A stretch of DNA of 64,000 bases from Versatilivorator sp963663845 (lineage in GTDB: Bacteria; Acidobacteriota; Terriglobia; Versatilivoradales; Versatilivoraceae), in contig OY760650.2 in the NCBI GenBank assembly GCA_963663845.2, forward strand, positions 3,720,001 through 3,784,000, read 5' to 3'. Position 1 is the first letter of the stretch. Each line of letters begins with the position of its first letter. Shown one piece after another: positions 45,140 to 54,330 of this stretch. The position numbers and the translations under genes were made by a program. The notes under the pieces were generated by a model that saw nothing but the letters and a program-made list of their open reading frames with translations, was not told the DNA's origin and made no database searches.

Positions 45140-45987
45140 TGTTCATCGACTCCCACGCCCATCTGGCCGAAGCCGAGTTTCAATCGGACCTCCCGTCAGT
45201 CCTGGATCGAGCCCGCTCGGCGCGGGTGGAACGGATGCTGGTGATCGGAGACGGGGTGGATCCGGTCAAGGCCGAGAAGGCGGTTCTGCTGGGAGAACGC
45301 GAGAATGACCTGGATGTGGCTGCGGGCATACATCCGCACCAGGCGAGCCTGGCCTCGGAGACGAGCCTGGACTGTCTCGTCCGGCTGGCGCGGTCGGGCA
45401 GGCTGGTTGCCTGGGGAGAAATCGGATTGGATTTCCACTACAGTCATTCACCGCCCGAAGAGCAGGAGGCGGTATTCGACCGCCAGTTGGCTCTGGCCCG
45501 AGAGGTGGGTCTGCCGGTGGTGGTTCACACCAGGGAGGCCGAAGCCCGGACGCTGAAGATTCTGGGCCGGCACTGCGGCAATGGCGGTTCGGCGGGCGTG
45601 ATGCACTGTTTCAGCGGCAGCCCGGCCATGGCCCGAACCTCTCTGGAGATGGGATTTCATATCTCGTTTTCGGGGCTGTTGACCTTTCCCAAGGCCCAGG
45701 AAGTCCGCCAGGTGGCCGAGGCCGTGCCCTTGGACCGGCTGTTGATCGAGACCGATGCCCCCTACCTGGCGCCGGTTCCTTTCCGCGGAAGACGTAATGA
45801 GCCGGCTTTCGTGGTGGAGACGGCCAAGGTCCTGGCAGAGGTCAAGCAGGTCAGCCTGGACACCGTCGCCAAGCACACGACCGAGAACTATCGACGGTTG
45901 TTCCACTCGAACCGCCCGGCCGGCCGGGTTGAGGATTCGACGGCTCTGCACGGCGGGCCCAGCCTTGAGCGGAATGAACACGAATAG
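45139..45987 (+). CDS. tatD: TatD-family metal-dependent hydrolase / DNase
   Basis: A 282-residue TIM-barrel hydrolase, a 3'-5' DNase and D-aminoacyl editing relative. Metal ligands: IDSHAHLAE (H-x-H), WGEIGLDFHY (Glu), VVHTREAEA (His), MHCFSG (His) and ETDAPYLAP (Asp). The last ~20 residues (after NYRRLFHSN) do not look like the family; the final codons and stop come from repeat-related sequence that begins there. The start ATG 45139 overlaps the dedA stop by one base (TGATG), so the two genes are coupled. Confidence 0.93.
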   Translation: MFIDSHAHLAEAEFQSDLPSVLDRARSARVERMLVIGDGVDPVKAEKAVLLGERENDLDVAAGIHPHQASLASETSLDCLVRLARSGRLVAWGEIGLDFHYSHSPPEEQEAVFDRQLALAREVGLPVVVHTREAEARTLKILGRHCGNGGSAGVMHCFSGSPAMARTSLEMGFHISFSGLLTFPKAQEVRQVAEAVPLDRLLIETDAPYLAPVPFRGRRNEPAFVVETAKVLAEVKQVSLDTVAKHTTENYRRLFHSNRPAGRVEDSTALHGGPSLERNEHE

Positions 45988-46362
45988 ACACGAATACCCA
46001 TGGACCCCCTTGGCTGCGACGCCGTCATGGGAGGAAGGCCCACCCGGGAGCGCGGGCATCCCGCCCGCACAACACTGGCACAGCCTCACCCATCGCTTCC
46101 ACCCGGATGGACCGGCAACAGCACCAGGGCTCCGCTTTGGCCGAGCCCAGGCCGTTCCTGCCGGCAGGGTGGCCGTGTGCCGCATCACGGGGAAACGGAG
46201 CGGCCTCCCAACGCAGAGAATGCGGGCGAGACGCCCGCGCTCCCGGAGGGGCGCCTCCTCCCATCCTTCTTGCTCCGCGAGGAGGCACTGCCCCTCTCGA
46301 TGCGGCAGAGCCGTTCTGCTTCGTGTAACTTCGTGGATCACTCTTTTTTTTCAGACAAGACA
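45973..46362. repeat. Single inverted copy of the 451-bp repeat unit
   Basis: This ~390-bp stretch is the reverse complement of the unit found in the 10014-12790 array. It carries the two hairpin words (GCGGGCATCCCGCCCGC and GCGGGCGAGACGCCCGC), the AACACTGGCACAGCCTCACC segment and the closing CGTGTAACTTCGTGGATCACT followed by a T-tract. Overall identity to the array units is clearly lower than among those units. It fills the tatD-ispB gap; no gene is present in 45988-46386. Confidence 0.88.
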
Positions 46363-46386
46363 AGGTCGATAGCCGGAAGGGTTTGA

Positions 46387-47361
46387 GTGCAGCCTCAAGA
46401 GATTTTCCATCTGGTCAAGGACGAATTGCGGCAGGTCGAGGGGGAATTTGCGCGCCAGCGCCATTCTTCGGTCGGCGCCATCGATGAGATCGGCCAATAC
46501 CTGCAGGAAGGCGGCGGCAAGCGCATCCGTCCCAGCCTGTTGTTGCTCTGCGCCAAGCTCTGCGGCCGGATGAACGAGTCGGCCATCAAGCTGGCTGCGG
46601 TGGTCGAGTTCATTCATACGGCCACCCTGGTCCATGACGACATCATCGATGGCGCCAGTGTCCGGCGCGGACGCTCCAGCGCCAACCACAAGTGGGGCAA
46701 CCAGATCACGGTGCTGGTGGGCGACTGGCTCTACATGCAGTCCTTCTACGTGGCGCTCCAGGAACGCAACTTTCGCATTCTGGACATCCTGATCGACTTG
46801 ACCCGCAGAATGGTGGAGGGGGAATTGATGCAACTCTCCCTGGATGGCAGCTCCAAGGTCAGCGAGGGGCAGGTGCTGGATATCGCCCGGCGCAAGACGG
46901 CTCACCTGTTTTCCGGCTGCGCCAGGATCGGAGGGTTGCTGGGCAGGGTGAGCGATGAGCAGGAACGGGCGCTGGGCGAGTATGGCCTGAGCCTGGGGCT
47001 GGTCTTTCAGGTGACCGACGACATCCTCGACCTCAACTCTTCCCAACGGGTCTTGGGCAAGCCGGTGGGAAGCGACCTCAAGGAGGGCAAAATGACCTTG
47101 CCGCTGGTCTACGCCCTCCAGTCCTGCGATCGGGAGGAGTCCCGGATGATCGAGACGGTGCTGCAGGAGAAGGCGTTTCGCTCCGTCTCCAAGGAGGAGA
47201 TCCTTGCCATCGTAACCCGGTACCGTGTCCTGGAGAAGGCTCGGGAACGTGCAGAGGAGTTCGCCGCCAGAGCTGAAGCAGCCATGGAATGCTTTCCCTC
47301 CTCTCCCTGCCGCAGGGCGCTGCAGGCGATCCCCCGAATGATTCTGGACCGCGACCGTTAG
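46387..47361 (+). CDS. ispB: Polyprenyl (octaprenyl/heptaprenyl-type) diphosphate synthase
   Basis: A 324-residue trans-prenyltransferase that elongates isoprenoid chains, most likely for the menaquinone side chain. First Asp-rich motif LVHDDIIDGASVRRG near residue 83, GNQITVLVGDWLYMQ, and second motif FQVTDDILDLNSS near residue 215; GGGKRIRPSLLLL is the N-terminal IPP-binding region. The start is GTG 46387 with GGAAGGG upstream. Product chain length cannot be fixed by eye, so the symbol is by family. It converges with the next gene with a 4-bp overlap. Confidence 0.92.
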   Translation: MQPQEIFHLVKDELRQVEGEFARQRHSSVGAIDEIGQYLQEGGGKRIRPSLLLLCAKLCGRMNESAIKLAAVVEFIHTATLVHDDIIDGASVRRGRSSANHKWGNQITVLVGDWLYMQSFYVALQERNFRILDILIDLTRRMVEGELMQLSLDGSSKVSEGQVLDIARRKTAHLFSGCARIGGLLGRVSDEQERALGEYGLSLGLVFQVTDDILDLNSSQRVLGKPVGSDLKEGKMTLPLVYALQSCDREESRMIETVLQEKAFRSVSKEEILAIVTRYRVLEKARERAEEFAARAEAAMECFPSSPCRRALQAIPRMILDRDR

Positions 47362-48533
47362 CCGGGTCCAGCTCGAGTCACGAAACGAAAGATGATCTCG
47401 GCGCAGGCGCTCAGATCCTCGGCCACCACGTATTCTTCCAGGGAATGGAGTCCGGCCCCGCGAGGGCCGAAGACCAGGGTCGGGATGGAGGCGGCGGCCA
47501 ACAGGGCGGCGTCGGTCCAGAACGAGACACTGCCCCAGCCAACCTGGCGGGGACATCGGGACCGGGCGGTGTCATGGAAGCGCTGCAAGACCTCCTGATC
47601 GGGGTTCGCCTCCAAGGGTTCTCGCGCGCAGACCAGCGACGCTTCCCCCCGGAAGCGGGCATCCTGTTGCCGGCACTCTCGAAGGATTCGTCGAAATTCG
47701 GATTCGACGGTTTCCCGCGTTTCAGGCGGAACGGTCCTTCGCTCGTATTTCAGGCGGCAGCGGTCGGGATAGCTGCTCCATTGGCGGCCGCCCTGGATCA
47801 GAGAGGCGTGCAGCGAGCCCGATCCCAGAAGGGGATGGAGAGGACGGCTCTGCAGGTCTCGGTCCAGTCGGTCCAGACGGCCCAGAACCTGACCCATGAA
47901 GCGAATGGCATCCACGCCGTCGGCCGGCCGGCTGCCGTGGGCCGCCTTTCCGTAGGTGGTGACTTCGACCCAGGCAAACCCCTTGTGGGCGGTGGCCACC
48001 TGAAGATCGGTCGGTTCCAGCACCAGGGCGAAATCGAAGGGTCTGTCCCGCGGCCAATGCTCCAGGAACCAGGTGGTTCCCAGGCTCAGGTCCTCCTCGT
48101 CGGCCACGGCCGCCAGCACCACCTCGCCCTTCCAGTTTTCCCTGCGCCGGGACAGCGCCAGCAACGCCGCAACCGCTGCCGCCAGCCCGCCCTTCATGTC
48201 CTGCGCCCCCCGGCCGTAGACCCTGCCCTCCTTGAGGACCGGCGCCAGCGGGTCTTTCATCCCGGCGATGCTCACCGTGTCCAGGTGTCCGTTGAGGAGC
48301 ACTCTGGGCCCGGGGCCCGACCCCTGCACCGCGGCCAACAGGTTGAATCGCCCCGGGGCAATGGTTTGCAGTTCGCTCTGGATTCCCTCGCTTTTCAGCA
48401 GGCCTGAGAGATGTTCGGCGATGGCTTGCTCTCCGGCCCCTCCGGACACCAGGGTGGGGTTGACCGATTCGATCCGAACCAACTCGAAGAGGATTTCCAG
48501 AGAACGATGGAAGGTCTGTTGCAGTGAGGGCAC
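47358..48533 (-). CDS. M20-family deacylase/peptidase (ArgE/DapE-like)
   Basis: A 391-residue zinc aminoacylase of the ArgE/DapE/ACY1 group. LLNGHLDTV supplies the first His/Asp, YGRGAQDMKGGLAA the bridging Asp, ADEEDLSLGTTWFLEH the Glu pair and ALVLEPTDL the next ligand; a dimerisation domain (about 185-295) lies between. Substrate unassigned: N-acyl amino acid or succinyl-diaminopimelate are the usual options. The start is GTG 48533; it stands alone on the minus strand. Confidence 0.88.
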   Translation of the reverse strand: MPSLQQTFHRSLEILFELVRIESVNPTLVSGGAGEQAIAEHLSGLLKSEGIQSELQTIAPGRFNLLAAVQGSGPGPRVLLNGHLDTVSIAGMKDPLAPVLKEGRVYGRGAQDMKGGLAAAVAALLALSRRRENWKGEVVLAAVADEEDLSLGTTWFLEHWPRDRPFDFALVLEPTDLQVATAHKGFAWVEVTTYGKAAHGSRPADGVDAIRFMGQVLGRLDRLDRDLQSRPLHPLLGSGSLHASLIQGGRQWSSYPDRCRLKYERRTVPPETRETVESEFRRILRECRQQDARFRGEASLVCAREPLEANPDQEVLQRFHDTARSRCPRQVGWGSVSFWTDAALLAAASIPTLVFGPRGAGLHSLEEYVVAEDLSACAEIIFRFVTRAGPG

Positions 48534-48633
48534 GGCGTGATTATACCGGCTATGCTTTGGTTTCGGGGTGAAAGGGAATAGACTGTGATTGGTCGTCTTT
48601 CATCCCGGACCGGGATTCAGGAGGGGGAATCGA

Positions 48634-50013
48634 ATGTCTGACCGCCGGCCTCGTTCGTCCATCGACCGCCGCGGCTTTCTGAAGCATTCCATGGCGGCCG
48701 CGGCGGCTGCCGCCACCCAGGCGGCGGCCCCGGCAGTCATTTCAGCCCGGAACCTGGACTCGCCCGTGGTTTACGCCCTGATCGGCACCGGCTCCCAGGG
48801 GAGGAACCACCTGAGAAACTTGAGCACCCTGAAGTCCGGGCGGTGCGCCGTCCTGTGCGACACCTACCCGCCCAACCTGGCCAAGGGGGTGCAGGCGATT
48901 GGCGGTCGCCCCGACACCGAGTCGGGCGACTACCGGCGCGTGCTGGAACGCAAGGACGTCGAGGCGGTCTTCATCACCACCCCCTACCACCTGCACGTTC
49001 CCATGCTGCTGGAGGCCTTGAGCGCCGGGAAGCACGTCTTCGTCGAGAAGTGCCTGATGAAGGAGGAAGAGGAGATTCCGAAGGTCTACGAGGCCAAGCG
49101 CCGCCACCCCGAACTGGTTTTGCAGGTAGGGCTTCAGCGGCGCTACAGCGGGGTCTACCGCAACGCCATGCGCATGATTCACACCGGAGTGCTGGGCAGG
49201 GTGATGACCATCCGGGCTCAGTGGCACCGAAATACGAGCTGGCGGCGCCCGGTTCCCGATCCCGGGTTGGAGCGAAGCATCAACTGGAGGATGTACCGGG
49301 AGTACTCGGGAGGCCTGATGGCCGAACTGGGGTCCCACATGGCCGACGTCGCCAACTGGGCCTTCGAGTCGGAGCCGGTCAGCGTCACCGGGGTCGGCGG
49401 CAACGACTACTGGAAGGATGGCCGCGAGATCTTCGACAACGTGGCCGTGATCTACCAGTATCCCCAGGGACAGAAATTCCTCTTCAGCGCCATCGGCCAC
49501 AACCGGCGCCTGGAATTCTCGGAAACCATTCTGGGGGATCGGGGAAGCATCGAAATTACGTTGGGACGCAACGATCCCAGAGCCACCTTCTATCCTCAGA
49601 AACTGGCTCGGGGCGCCCCCACGGCCGGAGAGTCCTCCAGTATTCCCAAGGAGCTGGACTGGATGGCGGGAGCCACCATCCTCGAGAAGGCCAAAGGGGT
49701 TCCCATAACGTCGGAGCCTCCGGCCGATTCCCAGGGATTCGTGGCTCGCGAAGTCGAGCATGCCCGCCGCTGGCTGCTCGAGCTGGGCGTGATCGAGGTC
49801 GAGCGGGAGCGCAATCCCATTCAGGCCGAGGATGAGCATTTCTTCGAGTGCATTCGCCAGGGCGGGAAGCCGCTGGCGGACCTGGACGTGGGCGCCGCCG
49901 ACTCCCGGGCGGTGATCTACGCCAATCGGGCCATGGACCGGCAGGAAAAGGTGACCTGGCCGGAGCCCGAGTCGGGGGATTCGGAACCGAAGCGGATCAG
50001 TCGCACCGGTTAG
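48634..50013 (+). CDS. TAT-exported Gfo/Idh/MocA-family oxidoreductase
   Basis: A 459-residue NAD(P)-dependent oxidoreductase. An N-terminal twin-arginine signal (SSIDRRGFLKHSM then an Ala-rich stretch) directs the folded protein across the inner membrane. The Rossmann motif VYALIGTGSQGRNHLRNL is near residue 45, the second conserved region FVEKCLMKEEEEI near 135, and the substrate domain follows with GGLMAELGSHMADVANW. The start ATG 48634 has AGGAGGGGG upstream. Such exported members act on sugars or cyclitols; the substrate is unknown. Confidence 0.9.
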   Translation: MSDRRPRSSIDRRGFLKHSMAAAAAAATQAAAPAVISARNLDSPVVYALIGTGSQGRNHLRNLSTLKSGRCAVLCDTYPPNLAKGVQAIGGRPDTESGDYRRVLERKDVEAVFITTPYHLHVPMLLEALSAGKHVFVEKCLMKEEEEIPKVYEAKRRHPELVLQVGLQRRYSGVYRNAMRMIHTGVLGRVMTIRAQWHRNTSWRRPVPDPGLERSINWRMYREYSGGLMAELGSHMADVANWAFESEPVSVTGVGGNDYWKDGREIFDNVAVIYQYPQGQKFLFSAIGHNRRLEFSETILGDRGSIEITLGRNDPRATFYPQKLARGAPTAGESSSIPKELDWMAGATILEKAKGVPITSEPPADSQGFVAREVEHARRWLLELGVIEVERERNPIQAEDEHFFECIRQGGKPLADLDVGAADSRAVIYANRAMDRQEKVTWPEPESGDSEPKRISRTG

Positions 50014-50016
50014 AGT

Positions 50017-50185
50017 CCGAAGCGTTTGCAAAATTCGACAGTGGGATCTTTTCCGGGAATGGCCACAAAAGGCACAAAAACACAAAAAAGAACCCTCTGA
50101 TCGTCAAGACTCGAAATCACGCCACTCATTTTGTGCCTTTTGTGCTTTTTGTGGTGAATGCCGGAGCTGCCGGCCCTTCATCTTT
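50017..50185. repeat. Dispersed ~150-bp intergenic repeat (copy 1 of 2)
   Basis: Contains GAAGCGTTTGCAA, TGGCCACAAAAGGCACAAAAA, AAGACTCGAAATCA, CTCATTTTGTGCC and ends GCCCTTCA. The same words in the same order recur at 63851-64000. The GGCACAAAA and TTTTGTGCC parts pair to form a stem. Copy 1 has an extra AAACAC and GCTTTTTGTG insertion. It fills the gap before apbE. Confidence 0.85.
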
Positions 50186-50237
50186 GCCGCCTCCATGTCA
50201 TTCCCGATCGGGAATTTTGCAAAAGGCTCGTCCTGCA

Positions 50238-51287
50238 ATGGCAATGAAAGGCCTGGCCCAGATACTGGCGTTCCTGGTGGGGGCTCCGGCCCTTTTCGGC
50301 AGCCTCGGCGCCTCCGGTTCGGGTCCGGCCGTGGCCCATTACCGCGGCAGCCATGCCTCCATGGGCGCCACCTACAGGATTCAGCTCTACGGGTCCGGCC
50401 GGGAAGACTTGCCGCTGGTGGCGGAGAGGGCCTTCGAAGAGGTGGACCGCATCGACCGCCTGATGAGTGTCTACAAGCGGAACAGCGCCGTCTCTTTCGT
50501 CAACCGCCGGGCAGGTCGGGAGCCGGTCCCGGTGGAGCCGGAACTGTTCGAGTTTCTGCAGCGGTGCCTGGCGTTCAGCCGGCAATCCCGGGGAGCCTTC
50601 GACGTCACCGTGCAGCCGTTGATGAGGGCCTGGGGATTTTTCGGAGGCCGGGGTCGCCTGCCGCCCGAAAGCGAGCTTCGCCAGGCGATGCAGAGAGTGG
50701 GTTACCGCAAGCTCGGCCTCGACCCCGGCCGGCGCACCGTCCGGTTCAGCCGGGACGGCATGGCTCTCGACCTGGGAGGCATCGCCAAGGGCTATGCGGT
50801 GGACCGGGTGGTGAGCCTGCTGAGAGAATACCGCATCCAAAGCGCCCTGGTGAGCGCCGGCGGAAGCACGGTCTTCGGCTTGGGGGCTCCTCCCGGAAAG
50901 TCCGCCTGGAAAGTCAAGGTTCGAGACCCGGCCTATCCACGCGACTCCCAGAGGAGCGCCCTCACCGTGGCGCTCCGGAACCGCTGCTTGTCCGTTTCAG
51001 GCAGCTATGAGAATTCATTCGTTCACGAGGGCGTGACCTATTCCCATATCATGGACCCCAGAAGCGGACGTCCGGTCCAGGGTCTGCTCAGCGTGGCCGT
51101 GGTGGCCGGGTCCGGGACGGAGGGGGATGCCCTGGACAACGCACTTTTCGTGATGGGCCCGAAGAAAGCCCGAGCCTTTCTGAGGCGCTATCCCCGGGTT
51201 CAGGCCCATTACTTCCTGCCCCGAAAGAAGAAGGGCTGGAAATTGCTGTCCGTTCCCCCGGATCAGGGGGCCGAGTCCACCGACTGA
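50238..51287 (+). CDS. apbE: FAD:protein FMN transferase (ApbE family), exported
   Basis: A 349-residue flavin transferase that attaches FMN covalently to a Thr/Ser of target proteins such as RNF/NQR subunits. An N-terminal signal (ILAFLVGAPALFGSLGASG) exports it. Motifs: HASMGATYRIQLYG, PLMRAWGFF, MALDLGGIAKGYAVDRV, SYENSFVHEGVTYSHIMDPRSGRPV and GDALDNALFVMG with the metal-binding Asp. ATG 50238 is used; another ATG lies two codons later. No lipobox Cys is seen. The flavoprotein target is not in this window. Confidence 0.92.
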   Translation: MAMKGLAQILAFLVGAPALFGSLGASGSGPAVAHYRGSHASMGATYRIQLYGSGREDLPLVAERAFEEVDRIDRLMSVYKRNSAVSFVNRRAGREPVPVEPELFEFLQRCLAFSRQSRGAFDVTVQPLMRAWGFFGGRGRLPPESELRQAMQRVGYRKLGLDPGRRTVRFSRDGMALDLGGIAKGYAVDRVVSLLREYRIQSALVSAGGSTVFGLGAPPGKSAWKVKVRDPAYPRDSQRSALTVALRNRCLSVSGSYENSFVHEGVTYSHIMDPRSGRPVQGLLSVAVVAGSGTEGDALDNALFVMGPKKARAFLRRYPRVQAHYFLPRKKKGWKLLSVPPDQGAESTD

Positions 51288-51361
51288 ATGCGGATTCGGC
51301 GCCGTCCGGGGGGCTCCCTGGCTGCCGTTGCAGGCGGCGAGATCGATTTCCGAAAGCGACG

Positions 51362-53224
51362 ATGATGAAGATTTCATTCAACCGAAAAAACTGTCTCGTG
51401 TGGGCCATTCTGCTGGCGCCTGCCGTCCTGGTGCCCATCGGCAACTGGCATTTCCGGTCCTCCATGCCGGTAACAGCCGCCGGCGCCATCAGCTCCGAAG
51501 GCCTGATGCCGCACATCCGGTATCTGGCCTCCGATGAGCTGGAAGGACGGCTTGCCGGAAGCCCGGGAGCGGAGAAGGCGGCGCGCTACATTGCGGAACA
51601 GTTCGCCCGCAGGAACCTGGCGCCGATGGGCGACGAGGGGGGCTACTTCCAGGAGTTCTCCTTCGTCTCCGGGGTGCGCTTGGGCACCGCCAATTCCCTG
51701 GAGGTGGCATGGGGGACGGCCGGCTCCTCGAGCCGGGCAGGTGGAAGGAGCGTTCTGGAGCCGGGCAGCGACTTCACGCCGGTTTCCTTCTCGTTGAGCG
51801 GGGAGTTCGAGGGCGCGGCCCACTTTGCGGGGTACGGGATTTCGGCGCCGTCGCTCCAGTACGACGACTATCGCAACACGGATGTGAAGGGGAAATTCGT
51901 CTTCGTGTCGCGCTACGGCCCCGAGGGAGACGATCCCCACGGGCAGTTCGGGCGCTACCATGCCCTGCGCTTCAAGGCCCAGACGGCCCGGGACCTGGGC
52001 GCCGCCGGCATCGTCTTCGTGGATGACTCGGAAGATTTTTCCAGCAGTTCGCTCTCCAAGCTCAGGTTCGACCGCTCTTTCGCCGATTCGGGCATTGCCG
52101 CCCTGGCCATCAGTCGTCCCTCCGCCCGCCGAGTCCTGGCTGGAGCCGGGTTGAAACTGGAAGACCTGGAGCGGGCCGCCCGGAGCCGGAAGGGCAGTTC
52201 CGCCGATATGCCGGGTGTCCGCCTGAAATTCCAAGCGGATCTGCTCAAGGAAACCCGGTCAGCCCGCAACGTGGTGGGGTTCCTGAAAGGCGCCGGCGAA
52301 CTGGCGGAGGAAGTGCTGGCGATCGGGGCTCACTTCGACCATCTCGGAATGGGCGAAGTGAGCTCGCTGGCGGCCAGCCCGGGGAGCGAGGTCCACAACG
52401 GCGCCGACGACAACGCTTCGGGGACGGCCGGACTGCTGGAACTGGCAGGGGCGCTGTCCTCCCGAAGGGATCAACCGGGCCGCAGCCTCCTCTTCCTGGC
52501 CTTCAGCGCCGAAGAGCAGGGCCTGCTGGGTTCTCGACACTACGTCAATCATCCGGCTTTGCCCCTGGACAAGACGGTGGCCATGATCAACATGGACATG
52601 ATCGGACGCATGCAGGGCCGGCGATTGATCGTCGGCGGCACCGGAAGCTCGCCGGGCTGGCGGGACCTGCTGACTCGGCTGAACCAGGACGCTGGCCTGG
52701 AGCTCAAGTTTCGCGACGGAGGGTTCGGACCCAGCGATCATTCCTCATTTTACGGGCGGGATATTCCGGTGCTCTTTTTCTTCACCGGGGTCCATGGGGA
52801 CTACCATAAGCCCAGTGATGACTATGATAAGATCGAGGCGGCCGCGACCGCCCGGGTCGTGGAATTCATCCTTCAGACCGCCCGGTCCATCTGCGGGATG
52901 GATCAGCCGCCGGCCTTCCGGAAGACTGCCGGCGCCCAACCGGAATCGGGCAGAACGGGATTCAGGGTTTCGCTGGGAATCATTCCCGACTACGGCGAGG
53001 AGGTCGAAGGGGTCCGGCTGACCGGAGTCAGAGAGGGGAGTCCGGCAGCCAAATGCGGCTTGCAATCGGGCGATCTCATCGTGGGGTGGTCGGGGAAGAA
53101 GATCACCAACATCTACGACCTGACCTACCTCCTGCAGGAGCATCGACCGGGGGATGAGGTGGAGATCTCAGTGGTGCGTGAGGGTGAGAAACTGCAACTC
53201 ACGGCCACTCTGGAAGGGCGGTAG
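51362..53224 (+). CDS. Exported M28 aminopeptidase with PA and PDZ domains
   Basis: A 620-residue secreted zinc peptidase. Signal segment at the N-terminus, then HIRYLASDELEGRLAGSPG, a PA insert (about 130-270: FAGYGISAPSLQYDDY, GKFVFVS), and the M28 core with zinc ligands AHFDHLG, NGADDNASGTAGLLELA, FSAEEQGLLGS, NMDMIGR and HGDYHKPSDDYDKI. A C-terminal PDZ domain (about 525-618; GVREGSPAAKCGLQSGDLIVGW) may bind substrate tails. The start ATG 51362 is adjacent to a second Met. mqnC follows 26 bp on. Confidence 0.92.
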   Translation: MMKISFNRKNCLVWAILLAPAVLVPIGNWHFRSSMPVTAAGAISSEGLMPHIRYLASDELEGRLAGSPGAEKAARYIAEQFARRNLAPMGDEGGYFQEFSFVSGVRLGTANSLEVAWGTAGSSSRAGGRSVLEPGSDFTPVSFSLSGEFEGAAHFAGYGISAPSLQYDDYRNTDVKGKFVFVSRYGPEGDDPHGQFGRYHALRFKAQTARDLGAAGIVFVDDSEDFSSSSLSKLRFDRSFADSGIAALAISRPSARRVLAGAGLKLEDLERAARSRKGSSADMPGVRLKFQADLLKETRSARNVVGFLKGAGELAEEVLAIGAHFDHLGMGEVSSLAASPGSEVHNGADDNASGTAGLLELAGALSSRRDQPGRSLLFLAFSAEEQGLLGSRHYVNHPALPLDKTVAMINMDMIGRMQGRRLIVGGTGSSPGWRDLLTRLNQDAGLELKFRDGGFGPSDHSSFYGRDIPVLFFFTGVHGDYHKPSDDYDKIEAAATARVVEFILQTARSICGMDQPPAFRKTAGAQPESGRTGFRVSLGIIPDYGEEVEGVRLTGVREGSPAAKCGLQSGDLIVGWSGKKITNIYDLTYLLQEHRPGDEVEISVVREGEKLQLTATLEGR

Positions 53225-53250
53225 ACGCGCCAGTGGACGGGCTTGCGACC

Positions 53251-54330
53251 ATGAATGTGCAGGAAAGCCTCAGCCGGGCCGAGGAAGAACGGCTGAGTCC
53301 GGCGGCTTGCGCCCTGTTGGCCGAGCGGGCTTCCCTGGAGCAGTTGCAGCAGACGGCGGACCGCATCCGGCGGCGGCTGCACCCGGAAGGCGTCGTCACC
53401 TACATCGTGGACCGCAACATCAACTACAGCAACATCTGCTCGGCCGTCTGCACCTTTTGCGCCTTCTATCGACCGCCCGGGTCCAGCGAAGGCTACGTGC
53501 TGAGCCACCAGCAGATTTTCGAGAAGGTCGAGGAGACCCTGGAGCTTGGCGGCAGCGGCATTCTCATGCAGGGCGGGCTCCATCCGGACCTGCCGATGGA
53601 GTGGTACGAGCGGCTCCTGAGCGAGCTGAAGCGGCGCTACCGGATCCACCTGCACTGCTTCTCTCCGCCGGAGATCCACGCCTTCACCCGCATCTTCGAC
53701 ATGGACACCCGGGAAGTGCTGCTCAGGCTGAAGGCCGCCGGACTGGACTCGATTCCGGGCGGCGGGGCCGAGATCCTGGTGGACGAGGTCAGGAAAAAGA
53801 ACACCAACAAGTGCAACACGGCCGAGTGGCTGGAGGTCATGGAGGTGGCCCACGGCCTGGGACTGCCGAGCACGGCCACCATGATGTTCGGAATGGGAGA
53901 AACGCTGGAGCACCGCATCGAGCACCTGGAGCGCATCTACGAGCTGCAGCGGCGGACGGGGGGCTTTGTGGCCTTCATTCCCTGGACGCTGCAGCCCGAC
54001 AACACCAAGATCAGCCGCAAGGTCCCCGATCGGGAGTCGAGCGAGGAGTACCTGCGCTGGCTGGCGCTGGCCAGGATTTGCCTGCCCAACGTCCCCAATA
54101 TCCAGGTTTCCTGGTTGACCCAGGGCGTCGAGGTGGGCAGACAGGGGCTTCACCACGGGGCCAACGACATGGGCAGCATCATGATCGAGGAGAACGTGAT
54201 CACCCCGGCCGGCGCTCATCACCGGGCCACCGAAGAGATTTTGCGCGAGGCCATCTTGTCCGAGGGGTTCCAGCCGGTCAAGCGAAGGGCCGACTACGCG
54301 CGCTTGGAGGAAACGGTTGAGACTCTGTGA
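53251..54330 (+). CDS. mqnC: Dehypoxanthine futalosine cyclase (menaquinone synthesis)
   Basis: A 359-residue radical SAM enzyme that closes dehypoxanthine futalosine to the cyclic form in the futalosine route to menaquinone. The cluster motif is C-x3-C-x2-C in NICSAVCTFCAFYR near residues 60-72, preceded by TYIVDRNINYSN. GSGILMQGGLHPDLPMEWY and HHGANDMGSIMIEENV are typical of MqnC rather than MqnE or CofH. A GTG at 53233 could add six residues. Other mqn genes are not in the window. The 3' end overlaps the next gene by 14 bp. Confidence 0.91.
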   Translation: MNVQESLSRAEEERLSPAACALLAERASLEQLQQTADRIRRRLHPEGVVTYIVDRNINYSNICSAVCTFCAFYRPPGSSEGYVLSHQQIFEKVEETLELGGSGILMQGGLHPDLPMEWYERLLSELKRRYRIHLHCFSPPEIHAFTRIFDMDTREVLLRLKAAGLDSIPGGGAEILVDEVRKKNTNKCNTAEWLEVMEVAHGLGLPSTATMMFGMGETLEHRIEHLERIYELQRRTGGFVAFIPWTLQPDNTKISRKVPDRESSEEYLRWLALARICLPNVPNIQVSWLTQGVEVGRQGLHHGANDMGSIMIEENVITPAGAHHRATEEILREAILSEGFQPVKRRADYARLEETVETL

